DNA of 64,000 nt, taken from the NCBI RefSeq assembly GCF_030546755.1, contig NZ_JAUOPE010000002.1, positions 124,001-188,000 of the forward strand. The letters are read 5' to 3'. Made by a program: the position numbers and the translations under genes. Positions 1-9,700 of the stretch are shown here, piece after piece; the stretch's first letter is position 1, and each line of letters opens with the position of its first letter. Source of the DNA: Colwellia sp. 1_MG-2023. Lineage in GTDB: Bacteria; Pseudomonadota; Gammaproteobacteria; Enterobacterales; Alteromonadaceae. Below the pieces are notes generated by a model. The model saw nothing but the letters and a program-made list of their open reading frames with translations, made no database searches and was not told the origin of the DNA.

Positions 1-232
1 GTGGGGTTTTGTGGATCTCTATCCCCAAAAATGATGAAAAAATTAATTTTTTGAGCATTTTTTGTTATTTATGTGCGGGTTTTGACATCAGAAGTGGCGG
101 CTAAAAAAGTTGCTTAAATCAAAGTGGATGAATTTTACTTTAAAACAAGACGTTAAACACGCGTTTCTTCAATATGAAATGATATAGATGACTTAAATAA
201 TTGATTAAGCATCTGGTGCGACTATTTTCATA

Positions 233-260
233 TTGACGTTTTGAAAGTGATGATACTTTT
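233..260 (+). promoter_or_regulatory. Possible sigma70 promoter of the GH109 operon
   Basis: A TTGACG -35-like hexamer (233-238) is followed after 16 bp by TACTTT (255-260). It sits about 95 bp before the preferred start of the GH109 gene, so the codons between 241 and 354 would be leader. The -10 match is weak. The rest of the first 350 bases shows no gene and no clear operator. Confidence 0.3.
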
Positions 261-354
261 ATTGTGTAAACAATTCACCGTCTATATCTTGCAAAAGCTT
301 TTATCGGCAAGTAACTTATTCACCACCTTACCAATTTTAAAAAAGCACCTTTAT

Positions 355-1821
355 ATGAGTAAATTTAACCGTCGCAACTTTATTAAATCAGTCGCTGCCG
401 TCACCGCCGCGACGATCTCCGCTAGTCAAGCAAGTGCTGATACCTTTACTCAAGTTCCTAAAAAATCACCCATTTCAAAAAATAAAACAGTTATGGGGTT
501 AACGTCAGCAAAAATGCCAGTGGTAAGAATAGGCTTTATTGGCGTTGGTGAGCGTGGCTATGGTCATGTTAAACATTGTTGCCATATTGAAGGGGTTGAA
601 ATTAAAGCGATTTGCGATATTCATCAAGACGTTTTAGATAAATCCAATCAATATGTAGTAGCACAAGGACTGGCAGCGCCAGATCAATATACCGGCTCTG
701 ACCTGTCGTATAAAGACATGCTCAACAGACAAGATATTGATATTGTGATTATTTCAACCCCTTGGCGTTGGCACACTCCCATGTCTGTCGACACCATGGA
801 AAGTGGTAAGCACGCTTTTGTAGAAGTTCCTGCAGCAACCACCGTTGAAGAATGTTGGCAATTAGTAGACACCGCAGAGCGAACGCAAAAAAACTGTATG
901 ATGATGGAGAATGTTTGTTACGGGCGCGATGAATTAATGGTGTTAAATATGGCACGCCATGGTTTATTTGGCGAACTGTTGCACGGTGAGGCCGCTTATA
1001 TTCATGAGCTACGTTGGCAAATGAAAGAGACTGACAGAAAAACAGGCTCTTGGCGTACTTATTGGCATACCAAAACCCAAGGAAACTTGTATCCAACGCA
1101 TGGTTTAGGGCCGGTTTCACAATATATGAATATTAATAGAGGCGATCGTTTTGATTATTTAACCTCTACGAGTTCGCCTGCTTTGGGTAGAAAAGCCTAC
1201 GCTCAACGTGAATTTTCTGCTGAGCATGAACGCAACCAGTTAAATTACATTAACGGTGATATGAATACCACAGTGATCAAAACCAAACTCGGTCGCAGCA
1301 TTATGGTTCAACACGATACAACAACGCCAAGACCATATTCTCGTCATAACTATATTCAAGGAACCAATGGCGCTTTTGCCGGCTTTCCAAATAGAATTGC
1401 GATAGAAACTCCCCCACAAAAAATAGCAGCGCAATATGAAAACGACTACCAAATAGCACTTAAACACTGGCTGGATTCAGGACAAATCGGTCGCAAGCCT
1501 TCAGCGCCAAGTTTTCATCACTGGGATCATCAATTAGCAAAATGGCAAGCCGAGTTTGATCACCCACTATGGTTAAAAATGGGGGAAGCTGCTACACAAA
1601 ATGGCGGTCATGGTGGTATGGACTTTTTAATGTTATGGCGAATGATTTATTGCTTACGCCACGGTGAAGCTCTTGACCAAGACGTTTATGATGCTGCAGC
1701 TTGGTCGGTAATCGCACCTTTAAGTGCTGACTCGGTTACCGACAGAAGTAACAGTAAAGATATTCCTGATTTCACGCGCGGCATTTGGCAAACCGCAAAA
1801 CCACTTGGCATAATAGGTTAA
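355..1821 (+). CDS. Tat-exported GH109 glycosidase (Gfo/Idh/MocA fold), alpha-N-acetylgalactosaminidase type
   Basis: A 488-residue enzyme. The start at 355 puts a twin-arginine signal (RRNFIK followed by an Ala-rich stretch ending near ASA) at the N-terminus; an upstream TTG at 241 would bury it. The Rossmann segment begins [11 protein letters not shown], the NAD-binding glycine motif. The middle carries [13 protein letters not shown] and NRGDRFDYL, which I recognise from GH109, whose members hydrolyse alpha-GalNAc by an NAD-dependent redox mechanism. It is therefore likely periplasmic, with the cofactor loaded before Tat export. It lies 7 bp before a nucleotidyltransferase gene and a sugar kinase gene, which suggests the released amino sugar is used in the cytoplasm. 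Other specificities in GH109 cannot be excluded. Confidence 0.85.
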   Translation: MSKFNRRNFIKSVAAVTAATISASQASADTFTQVPKKSPISKNKTVMGLTSAKMPVVRIGFIGVGERGYGHVKHCCHIEGVEIKAICDIHQDVLDKSNQYVVAQGLAAPDQYTGSDLSYKDMLNRQDIDIVIISTPWRWHTPMSVDTMESGKHAFVEVPAATTVEECWQLVDTAERTQKNCMMMENVCYGRDELMVLNMARHGLFGELLHGEAAYIHELRWQMKETDRKTGSWRTYWHTKTQGNLYPTHGLGPVSQYMNINRGDRFDYLTSTSSPALGRKAYAQREFSAEHERNQLNYINGDMNTTVIKTKLGRSIMVQHDTTTPRPYSRHNYIQGTNGAFAGFPNRIAIETPPQKIAAQYENDYQIALKHWLDSGQIGRKPSAPSFHHWDHQLAKWQAEFDHPLWLKMGEAATQNGGHGGMDFLMLWRMIYCLRHGEALDQDVYDAAAWSVIAPLSADSVTDRSNSKDIPDFTRGIWQTAKPLGIIG

Positions 1822-1828
1822 GCGATTG

Positions 1829-2746
1829 ATGAAAAATTTATCCGAAACCAGCTTAGTGATACTCGCGGCAGGAAGAGGTTCTCGTTTTGGTGGCGCTAAA
1901 CAGTTCCACGCTTTTGGTCAGCTAAATAAAACTTTAATGTCTTATAACATTTGTCATGCCATAGACAAGGGTTGTCAACATATCGTTTTTATTACTCAAG
2001 CCAAGCATAAAGAAGAATTAATAGAAAAAGTGATTAATCACTTACCTAAAAAAGTGCGATATAACATTGTTTTTCAAGAAAACGATGATTTACCTAGTGA
2101 ATGTAAGATTCCCCGGACAAGAAAAAAACCACTCGGTACCGCTCATGCGCTATGGTGTGCAAGACAAGTAATTCCTGGTAATTTTTGCGTAATTAACGCT
2201 GATGATTATTATGGCAAACAAGCTTTTGAGTTGGTGACGACCATCAACCATGAATCATCGGCAATGGTTGCCTATCAACTGAAAAAAACCTTGTCTGATT
2301 TTGGTGGTGTCAATAGAGGTATTTGTCAGCTCTCAAATGACAATGAATTATTCGCGTTAACTGAGTGTGAAAATATTCACCAAGATGGCAGCGCAATTTA
2401 TGGTGAAACCCTTCTTAACCCGAAACTATCGTTAACTGACAACACCTTAGTGTCGATGAACTTCTGGTATTTTGACCAACAAATATTTCCGATATTGCGT
2501 CAACTTTTGCTCAATACTTTTGCTGCCAAACAATGTGATCAAGCACAATCCGACGAAAAAGAGTGTTATTTACCCGACGTTATTGCTTTGTTAACTACTG
2601 AAAGCGCAAAGCCAACCAAGGTTTTAACTTCACAGGATGAGTGGTTTGGCGTAACATATGCGGCCGATTCAGAGAATGTGAATAACAAACTTTCTGAGTT
2701 AACGAATAAAGGCTGGTTTAAGTCTTTAACTGAAAACAAAAATTAA
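1829..2746 (+). CDS. Sugar-1-phosphate nucleotidyltransferase family protein
   Basis: A 305-residue cytoplasmic protein with the nucleotidyltransferase signature LAAGRGSRFGGAKQ near residues 12-25, a PLGTAHALWCA segment, and the metal-binding INADDYYG motif. The family transfers NMP from an NTP onto a sugar 1-phosphate. ATG at 1829 is chosen over the adjacent TTG at 1826. The gene follows GH109 by 7 bp and precedes a NahK-like kinase by 36 bp, so it probably converts the kinase product (GalNAc-1-P or GlcNAc-1-P) to a UDP-sugar. The actual sugar and nucleotide cannot be read from the sequence. Confidence 0.8.
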   Translation: MKNLSETSLVILAAGRGSRFGGAKQFHAFGQLNKTLMSYNICHAIDKGCQHIVFITQAKHKEELIEKVINHLPKKVRYNIVFQENDDLPSECKIPRTRKKPLGTAHALWCARQVIPGNFCVINADDYYGKQAFELVTTINHESSAMVAYQLKKTLSDFGGVNRGICQLSNDNELFALTECENIHQDGSAIYGETLLNPKLSLTDNTLVSMNFWYFDQQIFPILRQLLLNTFAAKQCDQAQSDEKECYLPDVIALLTTESAKPTKVLTSQDEWFGVTYAADSENVNNKLSELTNKGWFKSLTENKN

Positions 2747-2782
2747 CAAGAATAAAAGCTAATCATTGGACATCTTCCTTTC

Positions 2783-3862
2783 ATGAACAACCTTGTAGAA
2801 AATAATGCTTTAAGTGAAGTTTTACCTTTTTATCATTGCTCGATAAAAAATAGTAAAGTTTCCGCACTGGGCAATGGTCTAATTAACCAAACCTATTTAG
2901 TGAAAAGCATTGAGCAAAGCTTTGTTCTACAACAAATTAATCACCATGTTTTTAAAGAGCCTACGCAGGTGATAAACAACGCAGAGTTAATCAACAAACA
3001 TTTACAAGCGAAAAAAGAAAACGGACAGTATTCTTTAGAGCCCATGTGGCAATTAACGGCAAAACACAATTCTCCTGCGGTAATCGTCAATGATAGTTAT
3101 TGGCGAGCGATTCAATTTATTCCCAATTGCTATACGGTTGAAGCGGTTGCCACTACTGAGCAAGCGCATCAAGTGGCGGCTGCATTTGGTCAATTTACTT
3201 CAGCATTAAGTGATTTTCCAGCCAATCAATTAGCTGAAATCATTCCCGATTTTCATCACCTTGATTCACGCATAGCGCAATTAAAAACTGTTGTAGCTAA
3301 AGATCCAATGAACCGATTAAGCGGTTGTCAAAACTTGGTCAATTTTTGCTTTGAACAAGTCAATTTTATTAAAAAAGTCGCAGAGTTAGTCGCAGTGTTG
3401 CCTGTGCAAGTAACTCATAATGATACTAAAATTAATAACTTATTGTTTAATAGTGAATCGAAGAAACCAATTGCGGTAATAGATTTAGATACTTGTATGC
3501 CAGGTTTTATCATGCATGATTTTGGCGATATGGTTCGAACCTGTTGTTCTACATTACCAGAAGACGGTGTCGCACTAGAAGATATGCAAATAAGAATGGA
3601 TATTTTTGAAGCCTTAGCTGAGTCTTACATTAATAGTTTTGCTGGCAATATCACTCAATTAGAACGAGAAAGCTTAATCATTGGCGCACAGTTATTGCCC
3701 TTTATGATTGGTATTCGTTTTCTCACAGACTATATTGATGGCGACCATTATTTTCACACTCAACATGCCACACATAATATTGAACGAGCCAAGAATCAAT
3801 TACACTTTTTCCATCTACTTCATCATTCTGAAGATGAATTAACCCGTATTATTACTCGTTAA
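2783..3862 (+). CDS. NahK-like N-acetylhexosamine 1-kinase (aminoglycoside phosphotransferase fold)
   Basis: A 359-residue kinase of the APH fold. The catalytic loop reads THNDTKINNLLF and the metal-binding loop VIDLDTCMPG, followed by HDFGDMVRT; this combination matches NahK, the anomeric kinase of GlcNAc/GalNAc known from the bifidobacterial lacto-N-biose pathway. No signal peptide is seen, so it is cytoplasmic. It is the last gene of the GH109-nucleotidyltransferase-kinase operon. The inferred route is extracellular glycan to free GalNAc, then GalNAc-1-P, then UDP-GalNAc. The family also has homoserine and choline kinases, but the loop sequences favour a hexosamine substrate. Confidence 0.75.
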   Translation: MNNLVENNALSEVLPFYHCSIKNSKVSALGNGLINQTYLVKSIEQSFVLQQINHHVFKEPTQVINNAELINKHLQAKKENGQYSLEPMWQLTAKHNSPAVIVNDSYWRAIQFIPNCYTVEAVATTEQAHQVAAAFGQFTSALSDFPANQLAEIIPDFHHLDSRIAQLKTVVAKDPMNRLSGCQNLVNFCFEQVNFIKKVAELVAVLPVQVTHNDTKINNLLFNSESKKPIAVIDLDTCMPGFIMHDFGDMVRTCCSTLPEDGVALEDMQIRMDIFEALAESYINSFAGNITQLERESLIIGAQLLPFMIGIRFLTDYIDGDHYFHTQHATHNIERAKNQLHFFHLLHHSEDELTRIITR

Positions 3863-3917
3863 TAGGAATAATATCTCTTTTACAGCAGGTAATTATCCCT
3901 AAGCCAATCATTTAATT

Positions 3918-3974
3918 ACTTAAGCACATGAATAACACTGTACTTACACTCATAGTTTATTCATGTATTTAAGT
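3918..3974. other. Long imperfect hairpin downstream of the kinase
   Basis: Two 18-nt arms (3918-3935 and 3957-3974) match at 16 of 18 positions, including a perfect ACATGAATAA/TTATTCATGT core, around a 21-nt loop. No T-run follows, so it is not a standard intrinsic terminator. The rest of the 3863-4163 gap holds AT-rich sequence that must include the chemoreceptor promoter; no confident sigma28 box was found. Confidence 0.5.
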
Positions 3975-4163
3975 ATTGTTTCTTATCAATTATTTACAAA
4001 AAAATTATAATTTAGTGCTAATCTTGTAAAGTAATAATAAGATATTGTTTACAAAAATTTGTGGTGGATAATAGATTCAGTGCTATGCACATAATTCCAC
4101 TATACATTTCAGCTGAATAATGCAATTCATTCACTATCAATCAACCTTTTTCGAGGATGTAAT

Positions 4164-5795
4164 ATGAAGTTAAGTTTAAAAGTTGGTGCATTAATAGGAC
4201 TCATTCTGGCGTCATTTCTCATGTTAATGATTGTTGGTTTAACCACATTAAGAATAGCCAGTAGTGATGATAATCAGGCAAGAGTTGAACAACTATTCAA
4301 ATCCACTTTTAATGTTATTTCTGAAATCGAAAAATATGTCATCAATGGCAAAATGACTCAAGCACAAGCAAAAGAGCTTGCCACTCAAGTACTTCGCGAA
4401 AATAAATATAATAAAACTGAATACGTTTATGTCGCTGATGAAAACATGAACTTTATTGCCACACCTTTAGATCCTCAATTGCATGGCACGAGTTTTAATG
4501 ATTTTAAAGACAGCAAAGGTAACAGCGTTGGTAAAATTCTGCAAAATGCGGTGCGCAATAATCCTAATGGTATTGCCCAGTATGAGTGGAGCCAAAAACA
4601 AGCCGATGGTTCTATAGAAGAAAAACTGTCAATTGCACAAAAAACACCGATTTGGGGTTGGTACGTTGGTACCGGAATTGGCTTTACTGAAGTAGAAGCT
4701 CGTTTTTGGGCTAGCGCAAAATGGCAAGTCTTGATTTGTTTAATATTGACGGGTGTTTTAGGCGTATTACTTTATTGGTCAACTCGTAAATTATTAGATG
4801 ATTTAGGAGGCGAGCCCAAACAAGTATTACGTTTAGTACAAAAAGTAGCAGCAGGTGATTTGACCGGCTCAACGACATCGGAAAACTGCACCGCAAGACC
4901 CGATTCAATTTTTGGCTCTATGATCCAATTAAGAGAATCGATGGCAGGAATTTTAGGTAGCATTGATAGTTCTGTTCACAAGTTAAGAAATGAAACCCAA
5001 GATGCCAATAACCGCTCCACTGAGATTGACCGTACCTTTGAAGAACAGCGTTCAGAAATTGACATGGTTGCCACAGCAATGACACAAATGTCTGCGTCGT
5101 CACAAACCGTGTCTGACAACGCCAGTGCTGCGGCGCAATCAACGGCCGAAGCAGATCAGCAAGGTATAAGAGCACATGAAATTGTCGACTCTGCAGTAGA
5201 GTCGATTGAAAGTTTAGCCACTCAAATTGACGAAGCGAGTGTTGTCATTACCGAATTAGGCAATGATGTTTCAAATATCGTTTCGGTATTAGATGTTATT
5301 CGTGCTATTGCTGAACAAACTAATTTATTAGCACTGAATGCTGCTATAGAAGCCGCTCGCGCGGGCGAACAAGGTCGTGGCTTTGCGGTAGTAGCAGATG
5401 AAGTTAGGAATTTAGCGAAAAGAACACAAGATAGTACCACTGAAATTCAAAATATGATCGAACGACTTGAATCAGGCTCGCATCGTGGCGTTGAAACCAT
5501 GAATATGAGTAAAACTTCAAGCATTAATACCGTGAGTCAAACCCAAGAAGCAGCTGAAGCGTTAAATCAAATTGCCCAATCGTTAAGCGCAATTACTGAT
5601 ATGAATAGTCATATAGCAACAGCGGCAGATGAGCAAAATAAAGTGGGTGATGACATTTCTCGCCGTATTAATATGATTGCCGAAAGTTCGCATGAAGCGG
5701 TGGAGTTAGCTCATGCAGGAAAAAATGCTACCCAAGTGTTAACCACGTTAACCGACGAGCTTGAAACATTAATGAAGCATTTTAAAACCTCATAA
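4164..5795 (+). CDS. Methyl-accepting chemotaxis protein with a periplasmic Cache domain
   Basis: A 543-residue receptor. TM1 lies at about residues 8-30, then a single-Cache ligand domain (about 35-185; contains [16 protein letters not shown] and WGWYVGTGI, typical of sCache_2), TM2 at about 190-210 and a HAMP-like linker. The cytoplasmic signalling tip reads [20 protein letters not shown], the universal hairpin of chemoreceptors. It would pass ligand information to CheA/CheW. The ligand is unknown. It stands alone, with its own terminator, between the hexosamine operon and the pullulanase operon. There is no C-terminal CheR/CheB pentapeptide. Confidence 0.95.
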   Translation: MKLSLKVGALIGLILASFLMLMIVGLTTLRIASSDDNQARVEQLFKSTFNVISEIEKYVINGKMTQAQAKELATQVLRENKYNKTEYVYVADENMNFIATPLDPQLHGTSFNDFKDSKGNSVGKILQNAVRNNPNGIAQYEWSQKQADGSIEEKLSIAQKTPIWGWYVGTGIGFTEVEARFWASAKWQVLICLILTGVLGVLLYWSTRKLLDDLGGEPKQVLRLVQKVAAGDLTGSTTSENCTARPDSIFGSMIQLRESMAGILGSIDSSVHKLRNETQDANNRSTEIDRTFEEQRSEIDMVATAMTQMSASSQTVSDNASAAAQSTAEADQQGIRAHEIVDSAVESIESLATQIDEASVVITELGNDVSNIVSVLDVIRAIAEQTNLLALNAAIEAARAGEQGRGFAVVADEVRNLAKRTQDSTTEIQNMIERLESGSHRGVETMNMSKTSSINTVSQTQEAAEALNQIAQSLSAITDMNSHIATAADEQNKVGDDISRRINMIAESSHEAVELAHAGKNATQVLTTLTDELETLMKHFKTS

Positions 5796-5849
5796 CTTGA
5801 TTTGACTTTGCATAACCATGATAGCCCTGTTATGCCCACACATCACAAA

Positions 5850-5886
5850 AAATAAGGCTTATATAAATATATAAGCCTTATTTTTA
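5850..5886 (+). terminator. Intrinsic terminator after the chemoreceptor gene
   Basis: AATAAGGCTTATAT and ATATAAGCCTTATT form a long perfect stem around a short loop, followed by a T-run. It stands about 55 bp after the stop codon. Confidence 0.85.
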
Positions 5887-5921
5887 TCCGTTAATACCCT
5901 GGCTTTTCGCCGCAACAAAAC

Positions 5922-5952
5922 CATGCATACGTATGCATGAATACGTATTCAT
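5922..5952. promoter_or_regulatory. Two abutting palindromic operators with ATACGTAT cores
   Basis: CATGCATACGTATGCATG (5922-5939) is a perfect 18-bp palindrome. ATGAATACGTATTCAT (5937-5952) is a perfect 16-bp palindrome. They overlap by three bases, and their centres are 14 bp apart. Palindromes with a central CG are typical of LacI-family operators. They lie about 130 bp before the PEP-CTERM/pullulanase operon. A maltodextrin-type LacI regulator is the natural candidate, but its gene is not in the window. Confidence 0.6.
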
Positions 5953-6082
5953 CACCATAAATTGCTCAATTTTCGTTTAATGAAGTCACGCTTGAATACC
6001 TTGTGATTTATTCGCTTTGCGTTAATCCATCTTTGGTATTCATTACTTCCACTATTATAAAAATATATAAAGGATTGCGATA

Positions 6083-6760
6083 ATGAGAATAAAAATAGCA
6101 TTACTCACATTTTGTGTAGCGTGTTTGCTGAACTGGCAAGTTCAAGCGGGCGTTATTACTAATGGGGACTTTCAAACTTGTAATTTTGACCACTGGCAAA
6201 AAGATACCGATGGCTGGGGTGATCCCGGCGCAACGGGTGATTTTTCCATCATAAATAATGCCGGTGAATGTCAGGCTGAAATTAATATAGATTTTTTAAA
6301 TGGCGCAACAGTATTTGATGCCAATACATTGTTCACGGCACTTGATTTAACCACCAGTGGTGACGAATTTCGTTTAAGTTTTGATTGGAGTTTTACAAGT
6401 TTTGATTTAAATGATGACTTTTCAGACTTCTTTTTTGTTAGCTTAAATGATGGCAATGGTAATTTATTTGGCGCTGATGGCAATCTTGGCTTTTTAATCT
6501 CGCCAAACGGCGCAACTGGGGCGGGTACCTTTTCAGAAACTTTAGCGCCAAGTTTTAGTAATCAAAACAATTGGTTTTTAGATTTCACTGTTCAAGCGGG
6601 TTTTAACCCTGAATCTTTTAGCTCTGCCTTGACTATCGATAACGTCACTCTTACGAAAGTAACAACAGAAGTACCTGAGCCAAGTACTTTAACTATTTTA
6701 CTTTTTGCCTTAATCGCACTTAGCCTTAAAAACTCTCATTTCGCGAAAAAAGGAGCATAG
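6083..6760 (+). CDS. Exported PEP-CTERM sorting-domain protein of unknown function
   Basis: A 225-residue protein with a signal peptide (hydrophobic stretch ending at VQAG, about residue 23) and a C-terminal tail VPEPSTLTILLFALIAL followed by a short basic end. This is the PEP-CTERM tripartite tail, processed in other bacteria by exosortase. The body is Asp/Asn/Phe-rich with features of a secreted beta-sandwich (ITNGDFQTCNFDHW, LTIDNVTL), similar in style to carbohydrate-binding modules. It ends 2 bp before the pullulanase gene, whose ribosome-binding site lies inside its last codons, so the two are co-translated. An alpha-glucan binding or surface role is inference. Confidence 0.8.
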   Translation: MRIKIALLTFCVACLLNWQVQAGVITNGDFQTCNFDHWQKDTDGWGDPGATGDFSIINNAGECQAEINIDFLNGATVFDANTLFTALDLTTSGDEFRLSFDWSFTSFDLNDDFSDFFFVSLNDGNGNLFGADGNLGFLISPNGATGAGTFSETLAPSFSNQNNWFLDFTVQAGFNPESFSSALTIDNVTLTKVTTEVPEPSTLTILLFALIALSLKNSHFAKKGA

Positions 6761-6762
6761 TA

Positions 6763-9700
6763 ATGAAGTTATTATCGCATTTACTCCTATGGTTGATGCT
6801 CTTTACATCAACACTAGTGCAAGCCGATTGGCAAGAAACCACCGAGACCGCATTTAATTATTCTTCCCGCCCTGTATATGATCGTGTCAATCGTCAATAT
6901 ACCTCTGTAGTCACTATCACAAATCAAAGTGATACCAGCATTTCAGGACCGATGCGTGTACTACTATTAGCGACCAGCCATGAAGTGTTTAATATTGATG
7001 GGGAAACGGCAGGCATTCCTTATGTGAATTTAGCTATTGATGAACTTGCCGCTGGCGACAGCCACAATTTCACCTTAAAACTTGAGTTAAAGCGCGACTT
7101 GGTTTCTCTCGACCTTCGTGCTGAAGTAGATGTCGAAACACTGGGAACCGGGCTTGATTTAGCCAGTGATCAAATTGCGATTTTCTATAATCGTAGCGAT
7201 GGTAATTACGATGGATGGGGATTACACCTGTGGAATGGTGAAGGTTGTGGAAACTATGCAGCTCCAACAACCGACAGCACGAACTTTGCCAATTGGGGAG
7301 CTCCTTACCCCGTTGATGGTGTGCATCCTGATTTTGGTGGTTATTATATTTTAACGGTTGAGCCAGGCGCACAATGCTATAACTTTATAATTCATAAAGG
7401 CAATGATAAAGCACTCGGCAATAATAATAGCCGCTTTGAGCCTAATAACGGACAAGAAGGTTTTACCTTTAACGGTTATCCCGATATTTGGTATAGCCCT
7501 GTGACTTCACGCCCTATTTTCCTTGATGGTGCAAGAGCACATTGGTTAGATACTAGCGCCTTATTATGGTCTACCGATGCCACTAATGCCGATAGTTACC
7601 GTTTGTATCATGCTGCTCAAGCGAGCGTTACTGAGTTAAATCAACAAACACTCTCGGCACTCCCGTTTGTAGCAATAAACCCAGCAACAGTGAATGAAAG
7701 CTACTTTAGCGAAAACCCACACCTTTCGAGCTTTCAAGGATTTTCAATTGACCTTGCTGAGCAAGAAGCAAAACAATTCATTAAAGAGCAACTGTTAGTA
7801 GTCGCCTTAGATACTGAAGGCAATTTGCTCGATGCTACTCGTGTTCAAACACCGCGATTATTGGATTATTTATATACCCGAAAGAGCAATGATGCCGACG
7901 AAGCAATGCTTGGTTTACAGTATCAAGGTGAACAAGTCACAGCATCAGTTTGGGCGCCTACCGCGTCAAACGTAAAAATAAACATTTACAATACCGCCAA
8001 ACAATTGGTTGCTTCTCATGAGATGAGCTCAAATTCGACAACAGGCATTTGGTCATATACTGCCAATAGAGCCGAAGTGGATCGTTTATTTTATCGTTAT
8101 GAGTTAACAGTTTATCATCCATTAACCGGACAAATAGAAACCCTTACGAGTACTGACCCTTATTCGGTTGGTCTGTCAACTAATGGTGCCTATACTCAGT
8201 TTGTCAATTTAGCCGATAATGATTTAAAACCTGCAGGTTGGGATACGCATCTGGTACCAACAGTTGAAGACCCTGAAGACAGCATCATTTACGAAAGTCA
8301 CATTCGCGACTTTAGTATTCTTGATCAAAGTACCAGTGCAGCAAACCGTGGTAAATATTTAGCGTTTACCGAGCTAAATTCTGCGCCAATGCAGCACCTT
8401 CAATCATTGCAAAATGCCGGTTTAACCCATTTCCATGTATTACCGGCAAATGATATTGCCTCTATTGAAGAAGCGTCGAGTCAACGTGTCGATGTTACCG
8501 ATACGGTTGCTCAATTATGCCAACGTAATAGTCATGCGCCGGTTTGTGGTGTTGAAGATAACAATGCCGTGCTCCTCGACGTGTTAAACAGTTACGACCC
8601 AAGTAGTACACAAGCACAGGCTTTAGTTGAGTCGATGCGCGCTTTTGACGGATTTAACTGGGGTTATGATCCGCAACATTTTGCTGCACCAGAAGGCAGT
8701 TATGCATCAAATGCCGATGGTGTCGCTCGTATTATTGAAATGCGTGCTATGAACCAAGCATTGCATGAAATTGGTTTACGCGTGGTGTTAGATGTTGTTT
8801 ATAACCATACCGCTTCTTCAGGTTTATATGATAAATCTGTGCTTGATAAAGTCGTGCCGGGTTATTACCAACGATTGAATGAATTTAGCGGCATGATAGA
8901 AAATTCAACTTGCTGCGAAAATACCGCGACAGAACATAAAATGATGGCAAAGTTAATGAGTGATTCATTGGTGAGTTTTGCTCAACATTTTGGCTATGAT
9001 GGGTTCCGTTTTGATTTAATGGGTCATCTGCCTAAGCAAGCCGTTATAAATGCTCGACAAGCGGTAAGAGCCGTTGATGCTGACACCTATTTTTATGGTG
9101 AAGGCTGGAACTTTGGCGAAGTGGTTAACAATCGTCGATTTGAGCAAGCTTCACAATTAAATATGGCCGGTAGTGAAATTGGCACGTTTTCGGATAGACA
9201 ACGCGATGCTGTGCGAAGTGCGGCGTTATTTAATAGCGGCGGCAGTTTAAACGACCAAGATACCATTCGTGTGGGGTTAGTTGGCAATGTGGGAAGTTAT
9301 CACTTTACCGCAGCCAGCGGCGCGTATCTATCAATGTATGATTACCAATGGAATGGACAACCAGCCGGTTACAGTAGCGATCCGGCAGATACCGTTAACT
9401 ATGTTTCAAAGCATGATAACGAAACGCTTTGGGATCAACTGCAATACAATTCACCTAGCGATTTAAGTTTGTCTGATAGAGTGCGTATTCAAAACATCTC
9501 TTTGTCGTTGCCGCTGTTAAGTCAAGGTATTCCTTTTTTACATATGGGATCTGACTTAATTCGTTCAAAATCTATGGATAGAAATACCTACGATGCGGGA
9601 GACTGGTTTAACCGAGTCGATTTTACTCAATTAGACAGTAACTGGAATATCGGTTTACCTTTAGCGCAAGATAATCAAAACAAATGGGCGACTATCAGTG

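Noticed and set aside
241-354. N-terminal extension of the GH109 gene from TTG at 241
   Set aside because: It would place 38 residues before the twin-arginine signal; ATG at 355 gives a normal Tat start.
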